From NCBI GenBank assembly GCA_012931725.1, contig CM022947.1, positions 23,207,239 to 23,271,238 on the forward strand: a DNA stretch of 64,000 nt, given 5' to 3'. Shown here one piece after another: positions 1 to 11,290 of this stretch. The notes below the pieces were generated by a model that did not search any database, was not told the DNA's origin, and worked only from the letters and a program-made list of their open reading frames with translations. Every line of letters begins with the position of its first letter. Position 1 is the first letter of the stretch. The translations under genes and the position numbers were made by a program. Source of the DNA: Litsea cubeba. Taxonomy: Eukaryota > Streptophyta > Magnoliopsida > Laurales > Lauraceae.

Positions 1-50
<50 letters not shown>
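1..50. repeat. Poly-C homopolymer (50 C) at window edge
   Basis: The first 50 bases are all C, directly followed by LTR-like sequence. A pure C run this long is very rare in plant chromosomes. It may be a sequencing or assembly artefact, or the end of a longer (C)n tract outside the window. Nothing else can be read in it. Confidence 0.9.
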
Positions 51-797
51 AGCTCTAGGTAAGGATCCCGGACTTTTAATTTGGAAGTTCTTCAAATGCA
101 CAAAGCTAGCTCAAACAGAACCCTAGGATAGCTAGTGGTCTCTACAAATGGCATCAATGGAGAGCTCTTTAAGGTGGGGAAGAAGGGAGAAGTAAGGAGA
201 GAAAACCCTAGAGTGGGCTGGAGCCACTCTTCCACAACAATTTTGAGCAAGAAATGGGGAAGGTGAAGAAGAGCTCTCCTTATATAGAGATTGAAGGTGG
301 GTCCCACAACTTAAAATATTTGTCGGGCTAAACATATAGATTTTCGGGCCTCGGATGAGTTCGACGAAGAAGAGTAAAATGATTCTCATAAAATCTAGTT
401 TCTAAAAAGTATATGTTTGGCATGGTTCTGAGATCTCGAAATTTGGGTCTAGATTTTGTGTAAAAAGACGGTTTTACCCTCGAATTTGGAAAAGTCGGAT
501 TTCGGAGTCTCAAACGGGAACGAAGCCAACATGAAAGTTGTAGAGGCTAATGAGATTAGTCGAACGAAGCCAAAATGGAAATTTTTGAGAACCACAAAGA
601 ACCTCACCATGCTAACCAAGCAAAACAACTAGGACCTTATGGTCACTATGTAGCTTCGCTGGCTCTCAAAACTTTCCAAAGCTAATGAAAAGTCATCTAA
701 CTCACAAACTTAACCAAACAACCACTAATCCCACTTAAAAAACTAATCCATAACTTAATCAACACAAATCCTAGAAATTAGGGGTCAGCTTCTCACA
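51..797 (+). mobile_element. 3' part of a gypsy-type LTR, truncated on the left
   Basis: This stretch is a diverged copy of the last part of the solo LTR at 3604-6721. The shared order is a TATATAG box followed by a GTGGGTCCCACAACTTAAAA-like block, then ATTTTGTGTAAAA, then ACCACTAATCCCACTTA, then a terminal AAATTAGGGGTC(A/G)G(C/G)TTCTCACA. The LTR ends in CA at 797 and the next base belongs to the copia reading frame, so the element was inserted into Copia1 pol. The left part of the LTR is missing at the poly-C run. There are no coding sequences in it. Confidence 0.7.
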
Positions 798-2683
798 TCC
801 GGCACATGTGCAAAAGGTTAAAACAGATAAGGTGGAATCGAAGTCGAAAGTTTGCACTTTGATAGGATATCTCAAAGGAACTAAAGGTTGGTTATTCTGT
901 AATCCCAGAGAGCAGAAAGTGCTTGTCAGCACCAATGCGGTTTTTCTGGAGGAAGATTATATGATTTACGAGAAATCTTTAGAAAAGGTTTTCTTGCAAG
1001 AAATTCAAGAGTAATTAATTCCAAATCCAAGTGTGACCGAACTTGAAGAGAATCCACCCATACCTGACCCGGTAGTTACACCAGTGCCTCGTCTTAGTGG
1101 GAAAATTATCAGCCCCCCTGACAGGTTCTCATTTTTTGGAGTCTTACGAGGCGATCCCGGAAGAACTGGAACAAGATCCCTGTAACTATGATGAAGCAAT
1201 CAATGACATAGATTCGGGACATTGGCAAGATGCTATGAAAGCTGAGATGGAGTCCATGTATTCCAATCAGGTCTAGATACTTGTGGACTTGCTTGCCAAT
1301 ATTAAACCTATTAGGTGCAACTGGGTCTACAAGAGAAAGAGAGGACCGGATGGAAGAGTTGAGACCTTTAAGGTCGGGCTTGTTGCAAAAGGGTATACTC
1401 AGAAAGAAGGTATTGATTATGAGGAAACCTTCTCGCTGGTAGCCATGCACAAGTCCATCCTAATACTCTTATCCATTGCGGCTCATCTTGATTATGAGAT
1501 TTGACAAATGGATGTCAAGGCGGCATTTCTCGATGGCCATCTTGAGGAAGACATCTATATGATGCAACTAGACTGTTTTGTAGCTAATAACTAAAAGCAA
1601 AGAGTTTACAAGCTGTAGAAGTCCATTTATGGACTGAAACAGGCATCCCGAAGCTGGAAAATCCATTTTTACCAGGCAACCAAGTCATTTGTTTTCTGAA
1701 GAGTCCGGATGAGTCATGTGTGTACATGAAAAGTGAAGGAGGTAGGGTAGTTTTTCAAGTATTGTATGTCGACGACATCCTTCTCCTAGGGAGTGACATA
1801 GGAATGTTGTCAACGGTAAAAATTTGGTTCGCTAAGACTTTTGATATGAAGGACTTGGGAGAAGCTAGCTACATCCTAGGGATCAAACTCCATCAAAATA
1901 AAAAAAATAGGATGATAGGCTTATCCCAAGCTACGTACATAGATAAGGTACTAATACAGTTTGCTCTGCAGGATTTCAAGAAGTGTATCACACCTTTCAG
2001 GTATGGAATGCACCTTTCCAAGGATCGGCGGTGTCCTAAGACACTTAAGGAAAATGAGCAGATAAGAGCGATACCATACGCTTTTGCTATTGGTAGCCTC
2101 ATGTATGCTATGCTTTTTACTAAACTGAATATATGTCATGTTGTGGGCGTAGTTAGCAACTATCAGTCTAACCCAGGTCCTGATCATTGGACTGCTGTAA
2201 AATGTGTTCTTAAATACTTGAGAAGACTAGAGATCACATGTTGTACGGTAATGATGAGTTGATTCCAGTCGGATACACAGATGTTGACTTTATGTCAGAT
2301 AAGCATTCCAAGAAATCAACTTCTGGGTATTTGTTTATGCTATAGTGGCTAGTGAAGCATCTAAGGAAGCAATTTGGCTCAGAAGATTCCTTATGGAACT
2401 TGGAGCGGTACCTTTGGCATGATAGCCGCTCCAGTTTAATGTGATAGGAGCGGGGCAGTCGCTCGGTCCAAGGAACCCAGGAGCCAAAAGCACGTACAAA
2501 GCGAGTATCACTTGGTCAGAGAGATTGTGTAAAGAGGTGATATTGCAATCACTAAGATAGTCTCTGCAGACAATCTAGTAAATTCCTTTACTAAGCCTTT
2601 GACCACCAAAGTCTTTGAGCAACATGTAGACAGGGATGGGCATGAGATGCAACCCTGACTGGCATTGAGCCCAAGTAGGAGAT
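798..2683 (+). pseudogene. Copia1 pol fragment (integrase C-terminus, RT, RNase H), decayed
   Basis: This is the 3' part of a Ty1/copia polyprotein, recognised by alignment to the intact polyprotein at 46032-49967. It starts inside the integrase C-terminal region (CPAHVQKVK...LIGYLKGTKG, from 798). The RT fingers follow (NWVYKRKRG, GYTQKEGIDYEETFS, 1318-1440), then QMDVKAAFLDG (1505-1540), the RT catalytic YVDD (1766-1777) and the RNase H part (about 2270-2620). Gag, protease and most of integrase are absent because a gypsy LTR interrupts it on the left. Several in-frame stops (for example near 1012, 1275, 1502 and 2262) and frame changes show it is dead. The coding strand and the 3' LTR both point to plus orientation. 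The closest relative in the window is Copia3 on the minus strand. Confidence 0.9.
2671..2683 (+). other. Copia1 polypurine tract
   Basis: The stretch CCAAGTAGGAGAT lies immediately before the TGTTTGTTTATATGG start of the 3' LTR and matches the PPT position of Copia3 (AAGTGAGAGATTAT before TGTTAGTTTTATGG). It would prime plus-strand DNA synthesis. This element is no longer functional. Confidence 0.6.
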
Positions 2684-3603
2684 TGTTTGTTTATATGGTC
2701 TCAATCCATTAGATGATGTAATAAATTGATTTATTTCTTTATTTATCAATATAATTATACTTTCCTTTCATGAGATGCATGATATTTTATTACTTACTTG
2801 CACATAACCAATACGAATGTCATGATGGTTCATGAGATGAACCGGAGTCACAAGTATACTATATGTAATACATGTGTATATATGAGATTCACATACAGGA
2901 GACATGTGTCACAAATCTTATACTTGAACAGCTTCACAACCAGTGATGAGATTGAGCATCTCATCTGACAAGGTTGCAACATTATGATTATTATGAGATA
3001 GTATGGTTTGTCTCAATCATCAGAGTGCAAGACTCTTGATCATCATGCTGGTCCATTGAATGTATTGAAGGACCATGAGAAACACCTTATGGAATCTTTA
3101 CTTTAAGGTATTTTCTCATAATTCCCTAGCAATAGGCTCATAATCCTGAGGCATTAATGGACTCAAGTTTATGTCTAGTTATTTTCTTTGAGTCACAAAT
3201 GAGTGAGGCCAATTGTAGGTCAACACCTCGATGTCTTGGGTACGTGGTAGTAGGACTGTGGGAACATTCAATAGTCAAGATGGAATCTATCCTCATTATC
3301 CCCTTGTGCAAATTAATAGATTTATCATTGGTAAGTGCGCACTCATTCCAATTAAGAGTTAATTTGATAGGTACTGATGATCGCTATAATTAATTGGGTC
3401 TCAAGGATAATAATATATGGATCTAATTTGGTGGACAGGTCCAATTGATCCATGGATATAGATGGAGGGGCCTACTTGTGGTCATAGGGAAGTTTAGTGT
3501 CTTCTTTGTAATTTATTCCTAAGACTGGAGTTCAATTGTATTTATATAGTGGAGTTATTTACAATTAACTGTGGGCCCGGATTGCACATGTGATGGGGGT
3601 CGG
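2684..3603 (+). mobile_element. Copia1 3' LTR, left half (interrupted by solo LTR)
   Basis: This is homologous, in opposite orientation, to the Copia3 LTRs. Shared blocks include the start TGTTNGTTT(T)ATGG, CTCAATCCA, the CATGTGTCACAAATCTTATACTT block and GGTGGACAGGTCCAATTGATCCATGGATAT. It breaks at GATGGGGGTCGG, where the 3.1-kb solo LTR begins, and resumes at 6727. Short open frames here (for example 3157-3393) have no family match and are LTR sequence. Confidence 0.85.
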
Positions 3604-6600
3604 TGTGATGCCCCCAGACCTGGACCTGAAGCGGCCCGACCTCGAGGGGCGTGAATTGGGAGTTAAGTAAGTATTATTATATTTCCCCCAAGACCTGCGT
3701 GTGTGAGGATCACAAATTCCAACACACTCAGAATATTTTGCGGAAGCTTTTGTGGCGTTGCAACCCGGAGTCCGTGGCCATCGGATTCCATGTCACACTC
3801 ACCCGTTAGCATAAAGTATCATATCAAGAACCATCTCAGACTGGAATAAATCATCATAACAAAGTATAGAACTAACAGTAATTAGTTATTACATTCCCAT
3901 ATATGTTCAAGTTACAAATAACAATGGTATTAATTACAATCCTGAGAAAAAGACTAATAAAAGCCATACAATAACAACCTAAATAAACACTAACCCACAT
4001 GTGACGTAGCTCCGATGTCAAGCTCAATGTCTACATGACATAGCTGACACTACTACCTGCAACTCATGGCTCCACAGCCAACACTATTACCTACAACTCA
4101 TGGCTCCACAGCTGACACACACTCAGCTTGGGCAAAGAAGTCTGGACCCGAGTACCAAAGTAGTGGGTCGGACACGACGGTCTGGCAGGTGGGTGAAAAG
4201 ATAATACATGTACTAAAGAATAAAACATGTGATAAGTCCTGTTATTTGATCAAAAGTTGCTTATAATTAAAATGTGTGGGAAATCATGGATATCTGACAA
4301 AATCTTGTATTCAAATAAAATGGGCATAAAATATGAATATTTGACAAGACATGTTTTCCTTTAAAGCATGGATATTTGACAAATCGGGTATTCCTTACAT
4401 TGCAAACCCAGTTCATATGCTGACCCTACAAACCGCCCTTCTACAAGGGAGTCACAATTGTAAGGATGGGAGGCAACCACATAAAGCTAAATCCACTCCC
4501 ACTAAAGTGATGAGAGCAATCAAGGCATTGACCTCTATCACACGAGGTGAGGAGAGTCAACGATATATATATATAGCTAGACAAGACCACGGCTGCGGAA
4601 CCGGGTAGCGGGGCAGGACAGGACCCAGACTACAGCTGGCAGGACAAGAGGGGGATCTCCAAGCCAGTGGATCAAACCGATAAGGTACATCCAAGCTTAG
4701 TGGTGCTGATTCATAGGTTATATGCAAGAAATGAAGACAAGTACTTGTATATAAACGGGACAAGATGCTCATAAGCATAACAGTACATTTGTATCGGGTC
4801 AGGCATATACGGGCTAGCAAAATGCTAAAAACATGAATTTCAATACTTTTGGGGCAAGTCTAGTCTTAAAACATGAGAATTAAAGTGTACAAGTGAAATC
4901 TGGGTTTAAATAAAGTACAATGGATTTCCATAAAATTTTGGGCCAAGCGATGATGGTCCAAGATTTAAATAAATGTGACTAGGGTCCCGTATGTCGAATT
5001 TGAGATATATTTGGCACTCCATGAAAATTAAAGACATTCCGGGTCCCTATGCACATCAATAAGTTAAAGAAACCTCAACGAATCTCCATGATGGGGTTTC
5101 TCCTCAATATAGTTCCACATAGTCCATCCTAAGTCAAATCATGAAAATAGGACTCCAAACAATCACATCTCCTAAGAAAAACCCATTTTCTAGGCTTTGA
5201 ACATGGCCCAGACCCGAGGGGATGTGAGCCATAGGTCCGCTCGAGTAGACCTGAATAGATGGGCTGTCCGCTCGGGTTTGCAGTCAGAATGACTGCGCGC
5301 TCGAGCGGCTTGATGTGCACTCGAGCGGGCAGTCATTTCTGCTGCCTGGGAATGCCTTTTTCAGGCCTTCTTCTTCTTCTCATTCTTTCTTACATCTTTG
5401 AGCACCCTTTTCACATATATTTGAGGGTCTCAAGGGTTTCTAAAAATCCCATTCAATCCACCATTCAAACCTCTTCACAATACATCAAATCTCTTCATTT
5501 CATCACATTTCATCAAAAGAGAAAGAGAACCCATCATTCATCCAAAAATCCATATATAAAATGTAAGGTTTAACACAAGTCTATGTAACATTTCCAAGAG
5601 ACTAATAAGCAAGAAAAATACATTAATGAGTGTATTTCAAAGTCAATAAAAGGCATGACATAAAACAAGGTTTAAGCAAATCAAACCATTATTGAAAAAT
5701 AAAAAATATGCATAAATATGATTTAGCATTAAGACAATCATTTCATCCACTTGCCTTAGGTCCAAAGCTAAGCAAAACCAAGCTCTATTCATGACCTCCA
5801 AGCCAAACACAACAATCTACACAAAACCCCCAAAATAGAAACCCTAAAATATCAAAATCAAGCAAGAAGAAGAGAAAGTTTGCAAGAACCAAGATGAAGC
5901 TCCCTAAGACCAAACAAACAAGAATCTAGGAGATTAGGAAGATCTCTTACTTAGAAGTTCTTCAAATAAGCAAGGAGAGCTCAAAGGAAGCTCTAATGGT
6001 AATGGATTGCTTTACAAAAGGTATCTGAAGGAAGCTCTTGAGAAGATGAAGAAGAGGATGGTGGCCATTATTTGATTTGGTGCAAGGTTAGAGTGATTTG
6101 AGATGAAGAAAGCAAGAAAAGCAAGAAGAAAGCCCTAGGGTTGGAACTTTTCTTTTCCACAATGAAATTATCAAGAAAGAGGAATGGAGAAGAGGGTTCT
6201 TCTTATATAGCAAGTGGGGATGGGACCCACAACTTAAAAAGAGGATTAGGCTAAAAACATGGCTTTAAGGACCTCAAATGATTTCGACTAAGAAGGCAAA
6301 GTTGACTGGCGAAATTTCTAGTTTCCAAAAACAATATGTTTCACGGGTTTTGGTGACATTGAAACTTGAGTCCAGATTTTGTGTAAAAGACTAATTTTAC
6401 CCCCAGGGCTGGAAAAACTGATTTTCGGAGCTTCAAATGGGTATGGAGTGAACATGAAAGTTGTAGGGAATGACGAGACTAGTCAAACAAAACTGAAATG
6501 AGAATTTTTAGAAATCAAAGAGAACCTCCCCATGCTGACCACGCAAAACAAGTGGGACCCTACGGTCACTGACTAGGTTCACTGGCTTTCAAAACTTCCC

Positions 6601-6721
6601 AAAGTTGATGAAAAGGCAATCTATCTTAGAAATTCAACAAAACAACCACTAATCCCACTTAGAGAACTAAACCACAAATAAAATAATACTAAACTGGGAA
6701 ATTAGGGGTCGGGTTCTCACA
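3604..6721 (+). mobile_element. Solo LTR of a gypsy-type retrotransposon
   Basis: The element starts TGTGATGCCCCCAGACC and ends GGGGTCGGGTTCTCACA, so it has TG...CA ends. It is flanked by GTCGG (3599-3603) and GTTGG (6722-6726), a 5-bp target duplication differing by one C/T. Removing it restores the Copia1 LTR, as judged against the reverse complement of 13680-13745. No gag or pol sequence lies inside, so this is one LTR left after LTR-LTR recombination. A TATATAG box at about 6206 suggests plus-strand transcription. A 36-bp tandem duplication around CAACTCATGGCTCCACAGC (about 4040-4118) and a short TATATATATATAGC run (about 4563-4576) are internal. Its last 750 bp match the LTR end at 51-797. 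Confidence 0.8.
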
Positions 6722-7450
6722 GTTGGGGTGTCCTAGTTGGAGCCAGCTTTCTATAGAATCCCCAGCGGTCCCCACGCTAGCCCAAGTTACTAATTCTATT
6801 TGAACTCTAAAAAGGAAAGGAAGTAGGAAGTTACTAATCCTATTTGAAGTGAGGCTTCTAATTGTGATAATAGTAAGTTACTAATTGTTATGAAAGTGGG
6901 ACTTCTAATAATAATTAGAAAGAAGAAAGTTACTAATTGTTAATGGAAGTGAGGCTTCTATTTTAATTAGTAAAGAAGAGGTTGCATTAACTATAAATAG
7001 GGGAGGCCTTGGATGCCCAACATAGGTAATTTCACTTATTGGAACTCACGCCCAGCCCTAGGTGCAAGAGTTGCACGCCCCACCTCTCTCTCCCTCTTCT
7101 AGTTTCTCTTCCATGTTTCCTTTAGAGCTTCCAGTTGTTTTCTCTTGGTGATCCCACCCTTCTTTTTGAGATTAGAGATCCGATACGGGTCATAGAGTGG
7201 AAGGCTAATAGGTTTTGGAGATCCTTATTTGCTACAAAGAAAAGCTCTTCCTCAAGCAAGTTGTCATATTCTCCATTAGAGCACAACAGAGCTCCAAAGG
7301 TATAATCTACTTCCTTGTATGTCGTGGATTTGTTATCGATGCATAGTGATGCTTTATCTATCTTAGATATAGTGTTTTACTGATCTTGATAATGAGATTG
7401 AGGACATGGATACTGAACTGGGCTTTGTAGCCTTCTGGATAGTTGATCCC
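6722..7450 (+). mobile_element. Copia1 3' LTR, right half, truncated at its end
   Basis: This continues the Copia1 LTR from GTGTCCTAGTTGGAGCCAGC. It contains the TTACTAATT(G)/AGTGAGGCTTCTA blocks, a TATAAATAG box (6991-6999), and a U5-like part ending in TTTGTAGCCTTCTGGATAGTTGATCC. These match the reverse complement of the Copia3 LTR. The last 60 or so bases expected from Copia3 (through GGCCCACCCTATTTCCAACA) are missing. Instead a new sequence beginning TGTAAGACCCCGAACCC starts at 7451. Confidence 0.8.
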
Positions 7451-7800
7451 TGTAAGACCCCGAACCCTAATTCTCGTGTTTGGTGGTGTCTTAGTTGTGG
7501 ATTAGCTTTTTGAGTGAGATTAGAGGTGGTTTGGCTTCGTTTGCGAGTTTGATTAGATTTTTCATAGCTATGGAGAATTTTTTAGAGTCATTGAGTTTGG
7601 TTTGACCCTGCCCGAGGCGGCCTGTGTAATTAGTGTTCGTGTGGGAATTTATTCTTTATTTAAAAAAAAATTTGATTTTATCCCTTTCGATTTGTTTTAT
7701 TGACCTTAACAATTTTTATGTTTCGTCCATTTGAATTTGAAACCTAGAAATCACGTTTTTTGAGAGGATATTAGCTCTTCAGCCCTATTTTTCCTGAAAC
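7451..7800 (-). mobile_element. LTR-like end in inverted orientation (gypsy-type, partial)
   Basis: TGTAAGACCCCGAACCCTAATT and the following GTTGTGGATTAGCTTTTTGAG...GAGATTAGAGGTGGTTTGGCTTCG resemble the reverse complement of the 3' end of the solo LTR at 3604-6721 (TGTGAGAACCCGACCCCTAATTT...TTTGTGGTTTAGTTCTCTAAGTGGGATTAGTGGTTG). I therefore read it as the 3' end of a related LTR on the minus strand, inserted into the Copia1 LTR. I could not find its other end, so the element's extent is unknown. Similarity is partial and judged by eye. Confidence 0.45.
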
Positions 7801-8460
7801 CCATTTTAAAGTGAAAGATATCAAAGAACTTTTCAAAGCGCGTCTCCAAACTATGAATTGCGTGAAATGAGGTTTACAACCAACAGTCTCGCGGATCCGC
7901 CTGGAATCACGAACAACTGCCCGAAAACACAGGTCCTAGTCTTAAACAACCTTGAAACCCCTGTAAAGCGTTCTTAACCATAGAATTGTTTGAAACACAT
8001 TTGTAAGCAAAACGTGTCTCAGAATATCCTAAAATGCGTTTTTCGGCCTAGAATCGTATCAATTGCATCGCAAACCAAGAGACCAAACACTAACACCCCG
8101 AAACGCCCAAGATTCATCCAACACGTGCTATTTTTTTTCCAAATATAGGCTTTTGATTGCATGAGATACGATTTTTCTATGGAAACGAGGCTGAATCCCA
8201 CGAGATTAGTTAAAGTAAAATACATTAAAGAATTTTCCAGACCGCGTCTCAAAACTTTGAATTGCGTGAAATGAGGTTTACAGCTTACAATTTTGCAGAT
8301 CCGCCTAAAATCACGAACGAACTGTCCGAAACACGGGTCTCGGTCTTAAACACGCCTGAAACCCCTGCAATGTGTTCCTTACCCCAGAATCGCTCGAAAG
8401 ACATTTGTAAGCAAAACATGTCTCGGACTATCCTAAAATGCATTTTTCGGCCTAAGATAG
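7801..8460. repeat. Two-copy tandem duplication, period about 404 bp
   Basis: A block including GAATTGCGTGAAATGAGGTTTAC, GCAAAACATGTCTCGGA-like, TATCCTAAAATGC and TTTTTCGGCCTA occurs at about 7841-8055 and again at about 8245-8460. The copies differ by many substitutions (perhaps 15-20%), so the duplication is old. Both are in the same orientation and contain no coding signal that I recognise. They are probably internal to the LTR-like element that begins at 7451. Confidence 0.75.
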
Positions 8461-8900
8461 AGTAGAAATTTCCAAAAAAAACCCTTCTCATTTTTAGATG
8501 CAATGTCCAACATAGGCTACCGGCTAAAAGGGAGCAAAAGAATCTATAAAAGAAGCATAAGCATTGAGCAAAAGAAATGATGTGCAAACGTTTCCTTTTA
8601 TAAGCATCATGTTTTCAAATGAATGAGTCCCACCGGATGTGCCAGTTTGATGGACCCACCTCTTCTTGCGCGCTCGCGGCAGTACCGGGGTCGGCGGATG
8701 TTAGAGTCCATTGGGTCCAACCCTTTCATGGCCAGAGGAGCGTGAGGCGAGCATCAACATTTTTTTGTATGGGTGAGCCAGATTTTCTACTTTACTTGGA
8801 ATTGCAAGTGGTGGTCCAAAGATGCACCTTCGCAACTAGAAAAGGAAATCAACTTTTTCTAGTTTTCATTGCATATATAAAGAAAAGAGACATTTGTTTT
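8461..8900. other. Unassigned stretch, no gene recognised
   Basis: An open frame of 108 codons (8619-8945, plus) shows no domain, signal peptide or family resemblance, and its surroundings are repeat-derived. I see no RNA gene and no complete transposon here. Confidence 0.5.
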
Positions 8901-9110
8901 GAATGCCGTGAAAGGCGATTTCATTTGTTTTACCGTAAAAGGTAACTTTTGCCGTGAAAGGCGATGTTTATCGTGAAAGGCGGTTTTTACCTTGAAAGGC
9001 GATGTTTGCTGTGAAAGGCGGTTTACAATTCTTATCAATCGTGAAAGACAAGAGTTGTGATTTTCTTTGTCTCTTTCAACAATACAAAATACAATGAAAG
9101 GCAAGAAAAA
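8901..9110. repeat. Degenerate short tandem repeat GTGAAAGGCG(A/G)TKTTT
   Basis: Seven to eight imperfect units with the core CCGTGAAAGGCGATTT, CCGTGAAAGGCGATGTTTA, CGTGAAAGGCGGTTTTTAC, CTTGAAAGGCGATGTTTG and TGTGAAAGGCGGTTTAC run in direct orientation with a period of about 20-25 bp. Later weak copies are CGTGAAAGACAAG and AATGAAAGGCAAG. No cas-like gene or conserved spacer spacing exists, so this is a plant minisatellite and not a CRISPR array. Confidence 0.75.
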
Positions 9111-9349
9111 GGGGATCTAACTTCTCAAGAGATTGTGAGGACTCGTTAAGATTGACGGTTGCAAGTCGTATGTGGACTTCGCCATCATCCTTCAGATGAG
9201 AACAAAGGATCTCTTGATTCACTTGACTCGGCTTAAACCTCTGATTTTTAGAGGACAAAGACCAAGAGGAGGTCCCATGTCCAATAAAAAGCTAAGTAGA
9301 CGGGCTGAAAATCCATGTCTAAGCCATGGAGATAGGAGGAGGAGACCTT

Positions 9350-9365
9350 GGGGGGGGGGGGGGGG
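9350..9365. repeat. (G)16 run with CCTTGGGG/CCCCAAGG arms
   Basis: Sixteen consecutive G follow GACCTT and are followed by TGCCCCCAAGGGAC. The flanks are complementary, so the site could form a hairpin or a G-quadruplex. The exact G count may be unreliable. Confidence 0.85.
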
Positions 9366-9514
9366 TGCCCCCAAGGGACTTTTGTCACCTTGTAGCGGTG
9401 GTCGGAAATCACATCCAAACAGGCAATGAGATTAGAAAAGTAGAAAACCCTAATGTAGAAAAGTAGAAAAGTAAAAAGGGTTTTGTTCTCACAATAAAGT
9501 TACCTTATGTTAGT

Positions 9515-9705
9515 ATATATTGGGTCGGGTATCGGGTCCACGGGTCTGAACCACTGTGGATCCGGAACCGGAACCGTTTAGGTATCGGTTCCAAAAAAGG
9601 ATCCGGAACCGGAACCATTTTCTTATCGGGACCAAAATAAGGACCCAGACCCGGATCCTAACGGGTCGGAACCTTCGGGTAATCGGAATCGGGTACCCAT
9701 TTACA
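9515..9705. repeat. GGGTCGGGTATCGG / GGAACCGG-rich transposon-like end
   Basis: The stretch is a mosaic of GGATCCGGAACCGGAACC (twice, about 9559 and 9599), GGGTCGGGTATCGGGTCC and ATCGGGTACCCATTTACAACCCTA. The last motif, read in reverse as TAGGGTTGTAAATGGGTACCC, is typical of the ends of nonautonomous hAT-like elements in plants. I cannot define both termini or a TSD, so the class is a guess. Confidence 0.4.
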
Positions 9706-10750
9706 ACCCTATCGATGCAGGACTTCGGCAGAGTTTTCTCTTTTCTATGAGACTTTCGGATGGATTTTCTCCTTTTTTATTCTCTGGATTGATTTTTCTG
9801 GACCCTTTCTTCTTGGATTGACCTTCTTTTATAGGCCTTTGGTAGCCATTAGGAGGGTTTATGGGCCTTAATTGTAATAAAGCCACATAATGAGAGTAGT
9901 TATAAGTTTTTACTCATTTATTTTGTAACTCCGTTTCTTTGGCTTTTGATTGGCCAATAGAGAATTAAGGGCTTTATTTGCCTTTAATCTCCATGATGGA
10001 AGGAGTTTCATGATTTTAATGCCATGATTGCTTTGACTTGTAATTCCCATTTGCTCGCTTCGGATTGGGCCGTCCAAAATAATGAGTTAATGACCGCATT
10101 AAATTGCCATAAAATGGGTCAATTAACCGCATTAAGTTGTCGCCAAGTCACTTGAAGAGTCGTGGGCCGTGCTGCGTCTTTTGGAATTCTTCTTGTAATG
10201 ATCGCCGATGGATCTTCATACTGATCGATGTCGGATGACCATACAACTTCAGACATTGATTGCTACCAGTGGGCCGGTGCCACCTATCCTGTCGATTTCT
10301 CGATCGATCGGGCAAAAGGCGTGCTTTCTTGGATGGCCAGTTGGTGATGTCGAAGCTATCGATGATGATTTGATGAATTCTGAGGTGGATCCATATTGTT
10401 GATGAAGATCAACGGATATTGTGCCTCAAAAGTGAGAATTTTGGAAAACAACAGGGGCAGACATCTCGAAACACGAAAAGGGACCAAAAATGGTCGGTCG
10501 GCGAAAATCCGTCGACTCGAATTTTCGGGGTTGCCGGCGACCATGGTGGGTTTTTCTCATTTTGATCTCCGATTTTCGGCTGTCTTTCCGGTTTTTCTGA
10601 TTCGTTTTTCTTTGGTATTTTTCCTGACATTTTTTGTATATATTTTGGCCTGATTTCCTTGCAGAAAACTTGAAGAGAAGCCTTGCGTATCAGAGTGCAA
10701 AGTTTCAAATTTTTCTAGAAAGCCGAAGACTTTGTCGCGCAGAGTTGCCG
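9706..10750. other. Intergenic stretch, nothing recognised
   Basis: There are scattered short open frames of 60-85 codons on both strands without domains. The 10356-10740 part overlaps open frames on both strands but shows no codon-level similarity to a known family. It is probably old repeat DNA leading into the 146-bp repeats that follow. Confidence 0.5.
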
Positions 10751-11290
10751 ATTTGCCATAGAATGACCTGAAATTTGAGGTGAAACCTCCTGAGCAGTAA
10801 ATAAGACCAACCATAGGATTTTGTTTGAGTTTTGAAGCCGTGTGGGGTCCTGTCGTCAATAGACTTGATTTTATCGCGATGAAGATGTCGCGCTTTGATA
10901 TGCGGTCAACCGATGTCCGATTGACTTGAATTTTGTCAGGGAGCCTATTGGAGTCATTTTGAAATGATCCATTAGCCCTGCTTTGGAAACCATGTTCCGA
11001 GGGAGCTTCGCCTCCAGGAGGCCTGATTTGGCTTCTGAAAGTCAAAGTCTGGTCAAATATTATCGAAATGACCTGAAACTTGACATGTAGCCCTTTGGAA
11101 GCATTTTGAAGTCACCCATGTGCTTTGTTTGATGAGTGATGGCCCGGTGGTTCTCGCCGCCAGAGGCTTGATCTTGCTGCTCAAGGGTTGATGTCGGGTC
11201 AAACATTATCGGTTTGACCTGGAACTTGACATGGAGTCTTTTGAAAGTATTTTGAGACGATCCACAGGGTCTGATCGAAGATTTGATGTC
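10751..11290. repeat. Four degenerate tandem repeats, period about 146 bp
   Basis: A conserved core of the form GGTCAAAcATTATCGaaaTGACCTGaAACTTGACATGgAGcC.TTTGGAAGcATTTTGAA occurs near 11051 and 11197. Weaker versions lie near 10905 and 10760, so spacing is about 146 bp. The units are strongly diverged. The long minus-strand open frame at 10557-11045 crosses them and is likely incidental. Confidence 0.65.

Noticed and set aside
8901..9110. Direct repeats resembling a CRISPR array
   Set aside because: Repeat cores are only about 10 bp and diverged, spacers are irregular, no cas genes are present and the context is plant nuclear DNA.
10557..11045. 162-codon minus frame
   Set aside because: It crosses degenerate 146-bp repeats and shows no domain; the opposite strand is also open in part.
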